NCBI RefSeq assembly: GCF_003865095.1
Contig: NZ_BHYK01000006.1
Coordinates: 168,369 to 214,750 of the forward strand
Reading direction: 5' to 3'
Source: Clostridium tagluense
Lineage (GTDB): Bacteria; Bacillota; Clostridia; Clostridiales; Clostridiaceae
Length of the DNA stretch: 46,382 nt
Under the pieces are notes generated by a model. The model was not told where the DNA came from. It saw only the letters and a list, made by a program, of their open reading frames with translations, and did not search any database. Both the position numbers and the translations under genes were made by a program. How positions within the stretch are numbered: position 1 is the stretch's first letter; each line of letters opens with the position of its first letter. Below, piece by piece: positions 39,551 to 46,382 of the stretch.

Positions 39551-39723
39551 TATTTGCTTAGCTCCTCGAGCGCTTCCTTATTCTCCACAATAATTAAATC
39601 CATCATACTCTCAATATTTTTTCGATTCCTTTTTTTTAAAAAATCAACAAAATCTATTACTTCTATTTTTTTATCTTCTGGAAGTGTTTCAAAATCCTTT
39701 ATTAGTTTTTCTGCTAAACTCAT
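39550..39723 (-). CDS. antitoxin partner of Doc (DUF2281-like)
   Basis: A 57-aa acidic/basic helical protein: MSLAEKLIKDFETLPEDKKIEVIDFVDFLKKR then KNIESMMDLIIVENKEALEELSK. The segment LPEDKKIEVIDFVDFLKKR is typical of the small DUF2281-type antitoxins; it lacks the Phd/YefM N-terminal fold. It should bind and neutralise the toxin encoded next. The ATG at 39723 follows GGGGTGA; an upstream GTG at 39732 is inside that site. A near-palindrome AGTATTTTATTTTACT upstream (39769-39784) overlaps the promoter region and might be an autoregulatory operator (inference). Confidence 0.75.
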   Translation of the reverse strand: MSLAEKLIKDFETLPEDKKIEVIDFVDFLKKRNRKNIESMMDLIIVENKEALEELSK

Positions 39724-39807
39724 TAACTTCACCCCACTTTATAACTCTTTATATTGATTATATACCATAGTAAAATAAAATACTCTCATATTTAATAAAT
39801 TTCTTAT

Positions 39808-39918
39808 TTACAGTGGATATGGAAACATTAAATCATCTCCTGAGTCACTGCAATTAACGATTTCAGAAGACGATTTACCCTCTTTTAGGACGCAATAGAA
39901 TATCTTAAATTTCTCCAT
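39808..39918 (-). CDS. possible 36-aa remnant after the VOC gene
   Basis: A minus-strand frame begins MEKFKIFYCVLKEGKSSSEI and ends FPYPL, nine bases after the VOC stop codon. There is no ribosome binding site. The sequence has normal-looking composition but no known match that I can name. It is more likely a fragment of decayed DNA than a working gene. The spacer shows nothing else. Confidence 0.25.
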   Translation of the reverse strand: MEKFKIFYCVLKEGKSSSEIVNCSDSGDDLMFPYPL

Positions 39919-39926
39919 ACTAAAAA

Positions 39927-40349
39927 TTACTTAATTCGGTTCAAAATCGGATGATTTTCTTTCAATTCTAGCAAATCCCATAGGTTCCCATATAAATCTT
40001 TAAATACTGCAACCATTCCATAGGATTGCTCTTTGGGTTCTCTCACAAATTCTATTCCCACTGAGATCATTTCATTATAGTCTCTCCAAAAATCATCAGT
40101 ATTTAAAAACAGAAAAACTCTACCGCCTGACTGATTGCCTATAAATGGATTTTGCTCAGCTTTAGAAGCTCTAGCAAGCAATATTGTGGTACCGACTGAT
40201 CCAGGTGGAGCTATTACTACCCATCGTTTATCTTGTTCTGGCTGATAAATATCTTCAATTAATGTAAACTTAAGCTTTTTAGTATAAAACTCTATTGCCT
40301 CATCATAATCTTTCACAACTAGAGCTATATGAACTATTGATTGAATCAT
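39927..40349 (-). CDS. VOC-family (glyoxalase/bleomycin-resistance fold) protein
   Basis: A 140-aa protein with two beta-alpha-beta-beta-beta modules. The first begins IVHIALVVKDYDEAIEFYTKKLKF at 5-28 (with a metal His), the second ends GMVAVFKDLYGNLWDLLELK near 110-129 (with the metal Glu). The middle SGGRVFLFLNTDDFWRDYNEM fits VOC members annotated as glyoxalase-like. The metal ligands seem kept, so it may be an enzyme, but the substrate is unknown. AGGAG precedes the ATG. No terminator is obvious after it. Confidence 0.88.
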   Translation of the reverse strand: MIQSIVHIALVVKDYDEAIEFYTKKLKFTLIEDIYQPEQDKRWVVIAPPGSVGTTILLARASKAEQNPFIGNQSGGRVFLFLNTDDFWRDYNEMISVGIEFVREPKEQSYGMVAVFKDLYGNLWDLLELKENHPILNRIK

Positions 40350-40395
40350 TTTTCCAACTCCTCTTAATTTTCGATTTTCTTATTTAAGCTATATT

Positions 40396-40592
40396 TTAAT
40401 AAATAATAATGCCCATAAAATATAACGGTACTGTGTGTTCTAGTCTAAACCCATCTTCCATCATTTCATATTCTTGTCTAGCAAAATCACTCAATTTCTC
40501 TCCGTTCGATAATATAGATTCAATAAACTATTGCGTCTTTATTACATCGCAATTAAATTTTATAAAAACTTCCAATATTCGTTAAATCGCAT
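40396..40592 (-). pseudogene. decayed gene fragment
   Basis: A minus-strand reading starts MRFNEYWKFL at 40592, shifts frame, continues KFNCDVIKTQ to an in-frame TAG, then runs on open as FIESILSNGEKLSDFARQ and EYEMMEDGFRLEHTVPLYF to the TAA at 40396. Continuous protein-like sequence with one frameshift and one stop suggests a dead gene. I do not recognise the parent. It lies between the VOC gene and repeat copy B. Confidence 0.42.
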
Positions 40593-40623
40593 AAAAATTA
40601 TAGCCATTTCGAAAATTAGGTGT

Positions 40624-40854
40624 TTTTTCTTGGATTATGCTAACAAAAGTATATATTGCGCAGGATGCATTTGAATAAGCCTTAGTAATTCAAAATTTAT
40701 TTTATCTGCAACTGCGTACAGAAAAATGCATGTTTGAGCGTCAGCGAGTTTGCATTTTTTAGCAGATGCAGATAAAATAAATTTTAGAATTACTTGGCGA
40801 AGTGAAAGCATTCCAGCAATATATACTTTTAGTTAAAGCATAATCCAAGAAAAA
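40624..40854. repeat. palindromic MITE-like element, long copy B
   Basis: A 231-bp near-palindrome. The ends TTTTCTTGGATTATGCT and AGCATAATCCAAGAAAA match exactly. Next come AAAAGTATATATTGC/GCAATATATACTTTT, then TAGTAATTC..AAAATTTATTTTATCTGC against GCAGATAAAATAAATTTT..GAATTACT. The centre is AAAAATGCA..GAGCGTCAGCGAG..TGCATTTTT. Copy A (4091-4236) has the same arms but lacks the middle ~85 bp. No coding frame. It ends 3 bases before the stop codon of the HAD gene (40858), so it forms that gene's 3' flank. Confidence 0.8.
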
Positions 40855-40857
40855 CTG

Positions 40858-41685
40858 TTATACCTCTAACACAAATTTCTCAATAACCTTTGCTACCCCA
40901 TCACAATTATTACTATCAGTAATATACTGTGACGCTTTTTTTACAGCATCATTTCCATTTTCCATAGCAACTCCAAGTCCAGCAAATTTAATCATAGACA
41001 AATCATTTTCACTATCCCCTATACAAATAATCTGCTTACTATTTATTCCATAATAATCTCCTAAAATCTTAACCGCATTCCCCTTTGATACTCCCTTATT
41101 CATAACTTCAAGATTATCAAAGCGGGAACTTACCACTTCAAAATCTTCCATGCCTTTTAGTTGATTTTTTGCATTCTGTAATTTTTCTAAATCCTCATCT
41201 ACTGCTATACCCTTAAAAATTTCACTCTCATATTTCTCAAATATCTCATCCCAATCCTCAACAAGGACTATTTCAACCTGCTTATCCTTAGGTAAGGTTT
41301 TATTAACTTCCTTATAAAAACATGAAGAGTGTATTAATTTCTCTGTAAAAACTATATTGCTGGTATAATAGTGTGGATATAGACTGTACTGTCTAAACAC
41401 TGACAAAAGTTTCTTACATTTTTCTACTCCTAGAGTTGACTTATAAACCACTTCATTTCTGTCTTTCTCCCTAATATAAGCTCCATTTGAAGCTATCACT
41501 GGAGACTTAACTCCCAAAAGTTCTGAAAAAAATTCTGCTGAAGTGAAAATTCTTCCTGTACATACCGCAATTCTTACACCTTTTTCACTTGCCAATTTTA
41601 TAGCTCGAAGGTTCTTCGCACTAATAATTTTTTCATCATTTAATAATGTACCATCCATATCGATGCATATTAATTTATAATCCAT
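40858..41685 (-). CDS. Cof-type HAD phosphatase
   Basis: A 275-aa haloacid-dehalogenase-superfamily phosphatase, Cof/YbjI group. Motif I is CIDMDGTLL with nucleophile Asp9 and Asp11, motif II IAVCTGR near 40, and motif III/IV IICIGDSENDLSMIKFAGLGVAMENG near 220-245, with a C2-type cap between. Members dephosphorylate sugar phosphates, FMN or similar; the substrate cannot be told. The ATG at 41685 follows AAGGAAGGT; an upstream ATG at 41718 would add 11 residues without a site. Its 3' end abuts the palindromic repeat. Confidence 0.92.
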   Translation of the reverse strand: MDYKLICIDMDGTLLNDEKIISAKNLRAIKLASEKGVRIAVCTGRIFTSAEFFSELLGVKSPVIASNGAYIREKDRNEVVYKSTLGVEKCKKLLSVFRQYSLYPHYYTSNIVFTEKLIHSSCFYKEVNKTLPKDKQVEIVLVEDWDEIFEKYESEIFKGIAVDEDLEKLQNAKNQLKGMEDFEVVSSRFDNLEVMNKGVSKGNAVKILGDYYGINSKQIICIGDSENDLSMIKFAGLGVAMENGNDAVKKASQYITDSNNCDGVAKVIEKFVLEV

Positions 41686-41752
41686 ATTTTTACCTTCCTT
41701 CTTATGTATTTTGTTCAATCTATCTTAAGTTATAGAAAATATACTAGGTTTA

Positions 41753-44107
41753 TTATTTAAACATACCTAAGTACTTATTCAATAAATACTGGAACCTTCC
41801 TTCATATTTTTTTAAATATATCTCCAAAAATTCATAGTATTCAACATTATTCAGTGTCGCCTCTGAATGTTTGCTATAGTTCTCCTCATATGCCCCGTTA
41901 ACTAAAATTTTCATTTTTTCTTTAAGCCCCAAATTCCTTATCCCACTTACAAACTCTAAGTCACCTTGATATTCAGGTTTAACTATTCCTACTTCCTCTA
42001 GTCTATAAATATAATAATTATATAGCGGTGCAATTTTTTTAGATTTTAATAGCTTACTGCGCCTTTTTAAAACTTTAATAATTCTCATTAACATAAATAA
42101 TATAATTGAAGTTAATATGTTCATTGCCTTAATCTGTGAATCTGATAATACCCCTACCTTGCTTTCGGAAGCTCCTTCTCCGAGGCCTGTATCATCTATA
42201 ATATTTTGAGGTTTATGAATGGTATTTACACCATTACCTCCACTATTATAAATATTTTTTTGTTCTTTTTCCAGCTCCTTTAATTTTCTTTTCATATCTT
42301 CTGAGGCAGTAGGAGATGCATCCACTATTGTCCACATATTTGAATATTCCAAGGTTCCAAGTAACACTTCAGACCAAGCATGGGCATCAGAATTAGAGAC
42401 ATTATACAATCCAGTAGCATCTTTTTTATCAGGCGTTTTAAATCCCTCTACATATCTTGCAGGAACTCCAGCAATTCTAGACATAACAGTCATTGCTGTA
42501 TTAAAATAAGTACAGTACCCCTTTTTTTCCACGAACAAAAAATAATCAATAAATTCACTATTTTCAGGCACCACTGAAACCTGTAAATCATAAACATAAT
42601 TTTTTGTTAAATACTTCTTAATTTCCAATACCTTTTCTATGCTAGTATTAGAATCTTTTGTAATATCCTTAACTAAATCGTATGTCCTTTGAGAAATATT
42701 TTTTGGCACCTGAAGATACTCACCATAGTTTCTTGCCACTTCAAAATCCTCACTGTTTCTAAATGAAAATTTTTCTTCTATAAGGGTATTTTTATCACTC
42801 AGTATATTAGCATTCTTAGGTTTAGGCTGTAACAAATAATGCATAGGCATTTCATTCGTTTCAATATTATTTTTAATCTGAGAGACTTTATTTCTATAAT
42901 CTCTTACATCTTCAATAGTATCAATGATATCACTATATTTATAGAAATCTACATTATACGGTTTTGTAACTGTGCCTTCACTTAAAACTGTAGGTGATTT
43001 ATCATAAAACAGTATTTTCTCAGCAACACCTACATTAAATGCATAGTTAGGTACAAATATTGTATTAGTTTTAAATTTTTTATCTGGATATATAATTAGT
43101 GAATTTTTCATATCCATTGATTTTTTGCCATAATTTAAAAATTCCATGTTTTTACTGTCAATTTTCTTATAATAACTTTCATTAGATTTGGTCCACTTAT
43201 TTCCATCATAAAAATCCAGAGCATTCCCCTTTAAATAATAAGGCTTATCACTTTTGACCTTAAATACATCTTGATAATTTAAAGAAATAGGTCCTCCTAA
43301 TCTTTTATCATTATTGCTGTAACCAGAGCTTGACAACTTATATCTATCTTTATTTGCCGTAGAAGTCTGGGATTCAGCAGGTGCAAATTTATTTTCAAAA
43401 TAATTACCCAAATAAGTAAATTCATGACCTTTATACTCCTGTGGTAACATAATAGATACTTTCGAAATTACTAATGATATTATAAGGGCATAGATTAAAA
43501 TCGGAACAAATTTTAAAGATACCTTTACACCCTCATCCTTATACTTCTGAATCCTTTTAATGTAGTCCATAATAATAAAACTAAATAAGGAAATAAAAAT
43601 ATATATAAATAAATAATCTTTGACTGTAGTATAGCTAGCAGAAAACCATAATGCAATAACTGCAGCAAGAGTTACTGTTAATATAAATTTCTTCATAAAT
43701 CTAAAAGTTACCCATAAAATTAAAGCCGTAGTCAATGGAATTATTAAGATAAATATAATTTTATATTGATAAAAGTAAGTAGTAGCCTGCTCATATATAA
43801 GGTCATTTAGATTAATTATATTTTTAAAGATATATTGGTTTATTATACCATTAACAAATTTAACTTTTTTAAAATAATAGGCACCACCTATAATAAATAT
43901 AAACAATGTAAATAATACCTTATACCTCCCTTTTTTAAGCAGGTAGTCATAAAACCAATAAATAAAAAAGCCCATTAACAGCAGCAAACTTGTAAATCCA
44001 TAATTGAAATTCTCAATATATATACCTTTTTCTAGAAGTCTTAAAATAAAGTTTAAGTTTACATATATCAGAACTATGTATATGAGTTTTTCCTTTATCC
44101 ATTTCAT
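41753..44107 (-). CDS. membrane transglutaminase-like protein (TgpA/YebA type)
   Basis: A 784-aa protein. Residues 1-220 contain about seven membrane spans. Residues 225-470 are an extracytoplasmic region. A transglutaminase-like core follows with Cys532 (KGYCTYFNTAM), His576 (SDAHAWSE) and Asp596 (WTIVDASPT), the expected catalytic triad. A further span lies near 650-670, and the end is a DUF4129-like cytoplasmic tail. The active site should face outside. It is the last gene of a MoxR-DUF58-transglutaminase operon and overlaps the DUF58 gene by 4 bases (ATGA). The partners suggest a chaperone-assisted surface enzyme; the substrate is unknown. Confidence 0.9.
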   Translation of the reverse strand: MKWIKEKLIYIVLIYVNLNFILRLLEKGIYIENFNYGFTSLLLLMGFFIYWFYDYLLKKGRYKVLFTLFIFIIGGAYYFKKVKFVNGIINQYIFKNIINLNDLIYEQATTYFYQYKIIFILIIPLTTALILWVTFRFMKKFILTVTLAAVIALWFSASYTTVKDYLFIYIFISLFSFIIMDYIKRIQKYKDEGVKVSLKFVPILIYALIISLVISKVSIMLPQEYKGHEFTYLGNYFENKFAPAESQTSTANKDRYKLSSSGYSNNDKRLGGPISLNYQDVFKVKSDKPYYLKGNALDFYDGNKWTKSNESYYKKIDSKNMEFLNYGKKSMDMKNSLIIYPDKKFKTNTIFVPNYAFNVGVAEKILFYDKSPTVLSEGTVTKPYNVDFYKYSDIIDTIEDVRDYRNKVSQIKNNIETNEMPMHYLLQPKPKNANILSDKNTLIEEKFSFRNSEDFEVARNYGEYLQVPKNISQRTYDLVKDITKDSNTSIEKVLEIKKYLTKNYVYDLQVSVVPENSEFIDYFLFVEKKGYCTYFNTAMTVMSRIAGVPARYVEGFKTPDKKDATGLYNVSNSDAHAWSEVLLGTLEYSNMWTIVDASPTASEDMKRKLKELEKEQKNIYNSGGNGVNTIHKPQNIIDDTGLGEGASESKVGVLSDSQIKAMNILTSIILFMLMRIIKVLKRRSKLLKSKKIAPLYNYYIYRLEEVGIVKPEYQGDLEFVSGIRNLGLKEKMKILVNGAYEENYSKHSEATLNNVEYYEFLEIYLKKYEGRFQYLLNKYLGMFK

Positions 44108-45288
44108 TGCTTCACCTTCTCTATGACTTGCTTGAAATTAATGCAATCTATCCCAACATTTTTAAGAAGTTCAACATTTTTAAGAAAATTCACATTTTTC
44201 AAATTGTTAAAAACTTTTCCATGGTAGAATACATTAACTCTATATCCCATCTCTTTTAAATTCATAAGCACATCTCGCAAACTATCATCAACAGCTATGC
44301 TTACAATTCCTATCCAATTTCCTTTAGGTATATGTCGCAAATTTGATTTTATAAAGCTAGTAAATTCTAAAGTTCCATCACTTTTAGATTTTAAAAAGTA
44401 TTCCATTAGTCCTAGAAAAGCTTCCTTAGACTCTACCTCTATATTTTTTTGCTCTTTTGCATTTATAAATAACTTAGTTCTTATTCTATTATTCACCATA
44501 TATTTTGCCAGTGATACTGAGAAATCCACCATATCTTCCTCAATAATTTCAAATAAATCACTACCCAAATTGTCAATATGCATATTCATAAACAAGTTAC
44601 ATTCTTTGCCTGAAATTGAATCAAAATTCTTCACATACAATTCTCCATGCTTTGCACTTAATTTCCAATGTACTTTTTTAAGATTATCTCCTGTATTATA
44701 CTTTCTTATGTCTTTAATTAGTGTAAAATCATCAATCCCACTCTTACTATTAATACGATTTTCATAACAATCTCGCCCACTTAAACTTATATTACTTAGA
44801 TCATATACCTTAGGATACACCTTAATATAAAGTTCCTTGTGGATGTTTTTAACTGATTTTAAAATACAAAATAAATCACTAGCTTCGAGAGATATATCTC
44901 CAAAATCATAAATTCCTCTTTTCGTAAAAAGTATTTTATTTTTAATCCATACACACTTGTCCCCACCTAGAAAAATCAAGTTCCCTCGGTATCCTTCTAT
45001 TAGTGACCGTAACATTATGCTTTGCACGTAAACATAAGGAGTAGGTATTATCCCTAAATTTTCAGCTATTATCGTAAAATTGGCAATATCTCCCACATTA
45101 TAAATTTTACTGTCATATCTCAGTTTAGCATTCAAACTCTTTTTAGCTATGCACATATAAATTATTCCTAAAATTATGCTAAACGTGAATACATAAAATA
45201 TTGCATATGGTAGGTTGCCTCCTGATAGAAAAGCAAAAATAAAAGCCACTATACTCAAAAATACTATTTTTTTATTCACCCGTGTCAT
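44104..45288 (-). CDS. DUF58 domain membrane protein
   Basis: A 394-aa protein with two membrane spans at 8-47, then an extracellular or cytoplasmic beta-rich region and the DUF58 core DFTLIKDIRKYNTGDNLKKVHWKLSAKHGELYVKNFD near 187-223. DUF58 proteins belong to the von Willebrand A-related group and work with MoxR ATPases; a metal-binding MIDAS is not obvious here. The ATG lies one base after the MoxR stop codon, and the gene overlaps the next by 4 bases, so all three are coupled. Function is inferred only from context. Confidence 0.88.
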   Translation of the reverse strand: MTRVNKKIVFLSIVAFIFAFLSGGNLPYAIFYVFTFSIILGIIYMCIAKKSLNAKLRYDSKIYNVGDIANFTIIAENLGIIPTPYVYVQSIMLRSLIEGYRGNLIFLGGDKCVWIKNKILFTKRGIYDFGDISLEASDLFCILKSVKNIHKELYIKVYPKVYDLSNISLSGRDCYENRINSKSGIDDFTLIKDIRKYNTGDNLKKVHWKLSAKHGELYVKNFDSISGKECNLFMNMHIDNLGSDLFEIIEEDMVDFSVSLAKYMVNNRIRTKLFINAKEQKNIEVESKEAFLGLMEYFLKSKSDGTLEFTSFIKSNLRHIPKGNWIGIVSIAVDDSLRDVLMNLKEMGYRVNVFYHGKVFNNLKNVNFLKNVELLKNVGIDCINFKQVIEKVKQ

Positions 45289-45289
45289 A

Positions 45290-46231
45290 CTACTTAACCT
45301 TAGGAACTTGAATAGTTTTTAAAATATCTGAAATCACCTGCTGCGTACTATAATTATTAGCTCTGGCAGATGAGGTCAAGGTTATTCTATGACTTAAGAC
45401 AATCATTACATTTCCCCTTATATCCTCAGGTATAATGTAATCTCTTCCATTTATAAGTGCAGTTGCTTGTGCAAGTCTTTGTAGTGCTAATGATGCTCTT
45501 ATGCTTCCTCCTAAAAGTATAAAACTATTATCCCGAGTAGCATTAACTATTTTAACTATATATTCATTTAACTCTTTTTCAACGTGAATCTCTCTAACCT
45601 TTTTCTGTAAATATATAATATCATCCTCTGTGGCTACAGCTTCTAATTCTTCAATAGGATTATTTTGCCTATATAACTCTAATATATCTACTTCAGCATC
45701 TGAGTTAGGGTACCCTATACTTACCTTAATCATAAATCTATCTAGTTGTGCCTCTGGCAATGAAAAAGTACCTTCATACTCTATAGGATTTTCTGTGGCT
45801 AAAACCAGAAAGGGTTCTTTTAGCTTATATGTAATTCCACCTTCCGAAATTTGTTTTTCTTCCATTGCCTCAAGTAGTGCAGACTGTGTTTTAGGTGATG
45901 TTCTATTTATTTCATCTGCCAGTACTATATTAGAAAAAATAGGTCCTTTTTTATATTCAAACTCCATAGTTTTTTGGTTATATATAGACACTCCAATAAT
46001 ATCCGAAGGCAAAAGATCCGGTGTAAATTGAATTCTACTATAAGATAAACTTAGTGACTTTGCTAATGCTTTTATAAGTGTGGTTTTTCCTACCCCCGGA
46101 ATATCTTCAATTAAAATATGACCATTAGCTAATATTCCTTTTAGTATATTGTATACTTCAAGTCTCTTACCTAAAATAACTTTTTCTATATTATCTGCAA
46201 TCTTATGGACTAACTCTACTTCATTTGTCAT
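45290..46231 (-). CDS. MoxR-family AAA+ ATPase
   Basis: A 313-aa cytoplasmic AAA+ ATPase. Walker A GVGKTT is in ILIEDIPGVGKTTLIKALAK near 35-54, Walker B IVLADEINRTSPKTQSALLEAMEE near 102-125, sensor 1 FLVLATENPIEYEGTFSLPEAQLDRF near 142-167, and sensor 2 GSIRASLALQRLAQA near 242. Family members act as chaperones for maturation of partner proteins with vWA/DUF58 domains. It is the first gene of the operon. AAGGGGGAT precedes the ATG. The 150 bases upstream to the window end contain no gene I can support. Confidence 0.94.
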   Translation of the reverse strand: MTNEVELVHKIADNIEKVILGKRLEVYNILKGILANGHILIEDIPGVGKTTLIKALAKSLSLSYSRIQFTPDLLPSDIIGVSIYNQKTMEFEYKKGPIFSNIVLADEINRTSPKTQSALLEAMEEKQISEGGITYKLKEPFLVLATENPIEYEGTFSLPEAQLDRFMIKVSIGYPNSDAEVDILELYRQNNPIEELEAVATEDDIIYLQKKVREIHVEKELNEYIVKIVNATRDNSFILLGGSIRASLALQRLAQATALINGRDYIIPEDIRGNVMIVLSHRITLTSSARANNYSTQQVISDILKTIQVPKVK

Positions 46232-46382
46232 GATATATCCCCCTTACCCTGATTTGAGCTTTCACGGAAACTCATTAGCTCCTATGATTACTCATTTCTA
46301 GTATCATTAATTTTTGTTGATTCCCCCATTTTTTCTGCATAAAACACTTGACAAGTCTGTAAAAATTTGAAAAATACCTCCT

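Noticed and set aside
46232-46382. A short leader peptide gene upstream of the MoxR gene, using the AGGAGGT at the window edge
   Set aside because: No start codon lies at a suitable distance from that site, and the possible frames are only 15-21 codons long.

Overview
The window is low-GC DNA from an anaerobic, spore-forming-type Firmicute, most likely Clostridium sensu stricto. The reasons are strong AGGAGG-type ribosome binding sites, frequent TTG and GTG starts, a complete selenocysteine-containing glycine reductase operon (Stickland amino-acid fermentation), a CggR-led glycolytic operon, RpoN beside cggR, and very AT-rich spacers. I could not assign a species. Almost everything is on the minus strand; only the genes at 2686-4065 and 6513-6746, and perhaps a 54-codon frame at 12617, run the other way.

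Layout. 1-343: a tRNA operon read leftwards (Pro-TGG, Gly-TCC, then a third tRNA cut by the window edge) with a good sigma-A promoter. 484-2592: a YfcE-type phosphodiesterase, the RdgB nucleotide house-cleaner and a HypE-like AIR-synthase-fold protein. 2686-8000: accessory DNA, with an unrecognised 459-aa protein, a palindromic repeat element, a 33-aa peptide gene with its own promoter, an orphan OppA-type lipoprotein, a small membrane protein, a secreted Pro/Thr-rich protein and a frameshifted remnant. 8075-13637: DNA repair and housekeeping (ligA, pcrA, yerC, secG).

13750-21294: the glycolytic operon cggR-gap-pgk-tpiA-gpmI-eno, with a promoter and a CggR-type operator in front of cggR and a terminator-like hairpin between gap and pgk. 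21317-22693: rpoN. 22831-27632: a BmpA/Nup-type ABC transporter (lipoprotein, two-domain ATPase, two permeases), probably for nucleosides.

27960-36518: the glycine reductase operon, transcribed leftwards as grdX-trxB-trxA-grdE-grdA-grdB-grdC-grdD. A tandem glycine riboswitch with a terminator sits in the leader. grdA and grdB each contain an in-frame UGA (selenocysteine), so naive gene calling truncates or splits them; I give the full-length genes. Electrons flow NADPH to TrxB to TrxA to GrdA. GrdE/GrdB bind glycine and hand a carboxymethyl group to the GrdA selenol, and GrdC/GrdD release acetyl phosphate for ATP synthesis.

36820-46231: trmL, a membrane-anchored MutS-like ATPase, a Doc-type toxin-antitoxin pair, a VOC protein, decayed coding DNA, a second longer copy of the palindromic repeat, a Cof-type HAD phosphatase, and a MoxR-DUF58-transglutaminase operon.

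The most unusual material is the two-copy palindromic element (4091-4236 and 40624-40854), the 33-aa peptide gene, and an inverted-repeat-bounded segment at 12598-12823. I did not find a convincing new multi-gene system.
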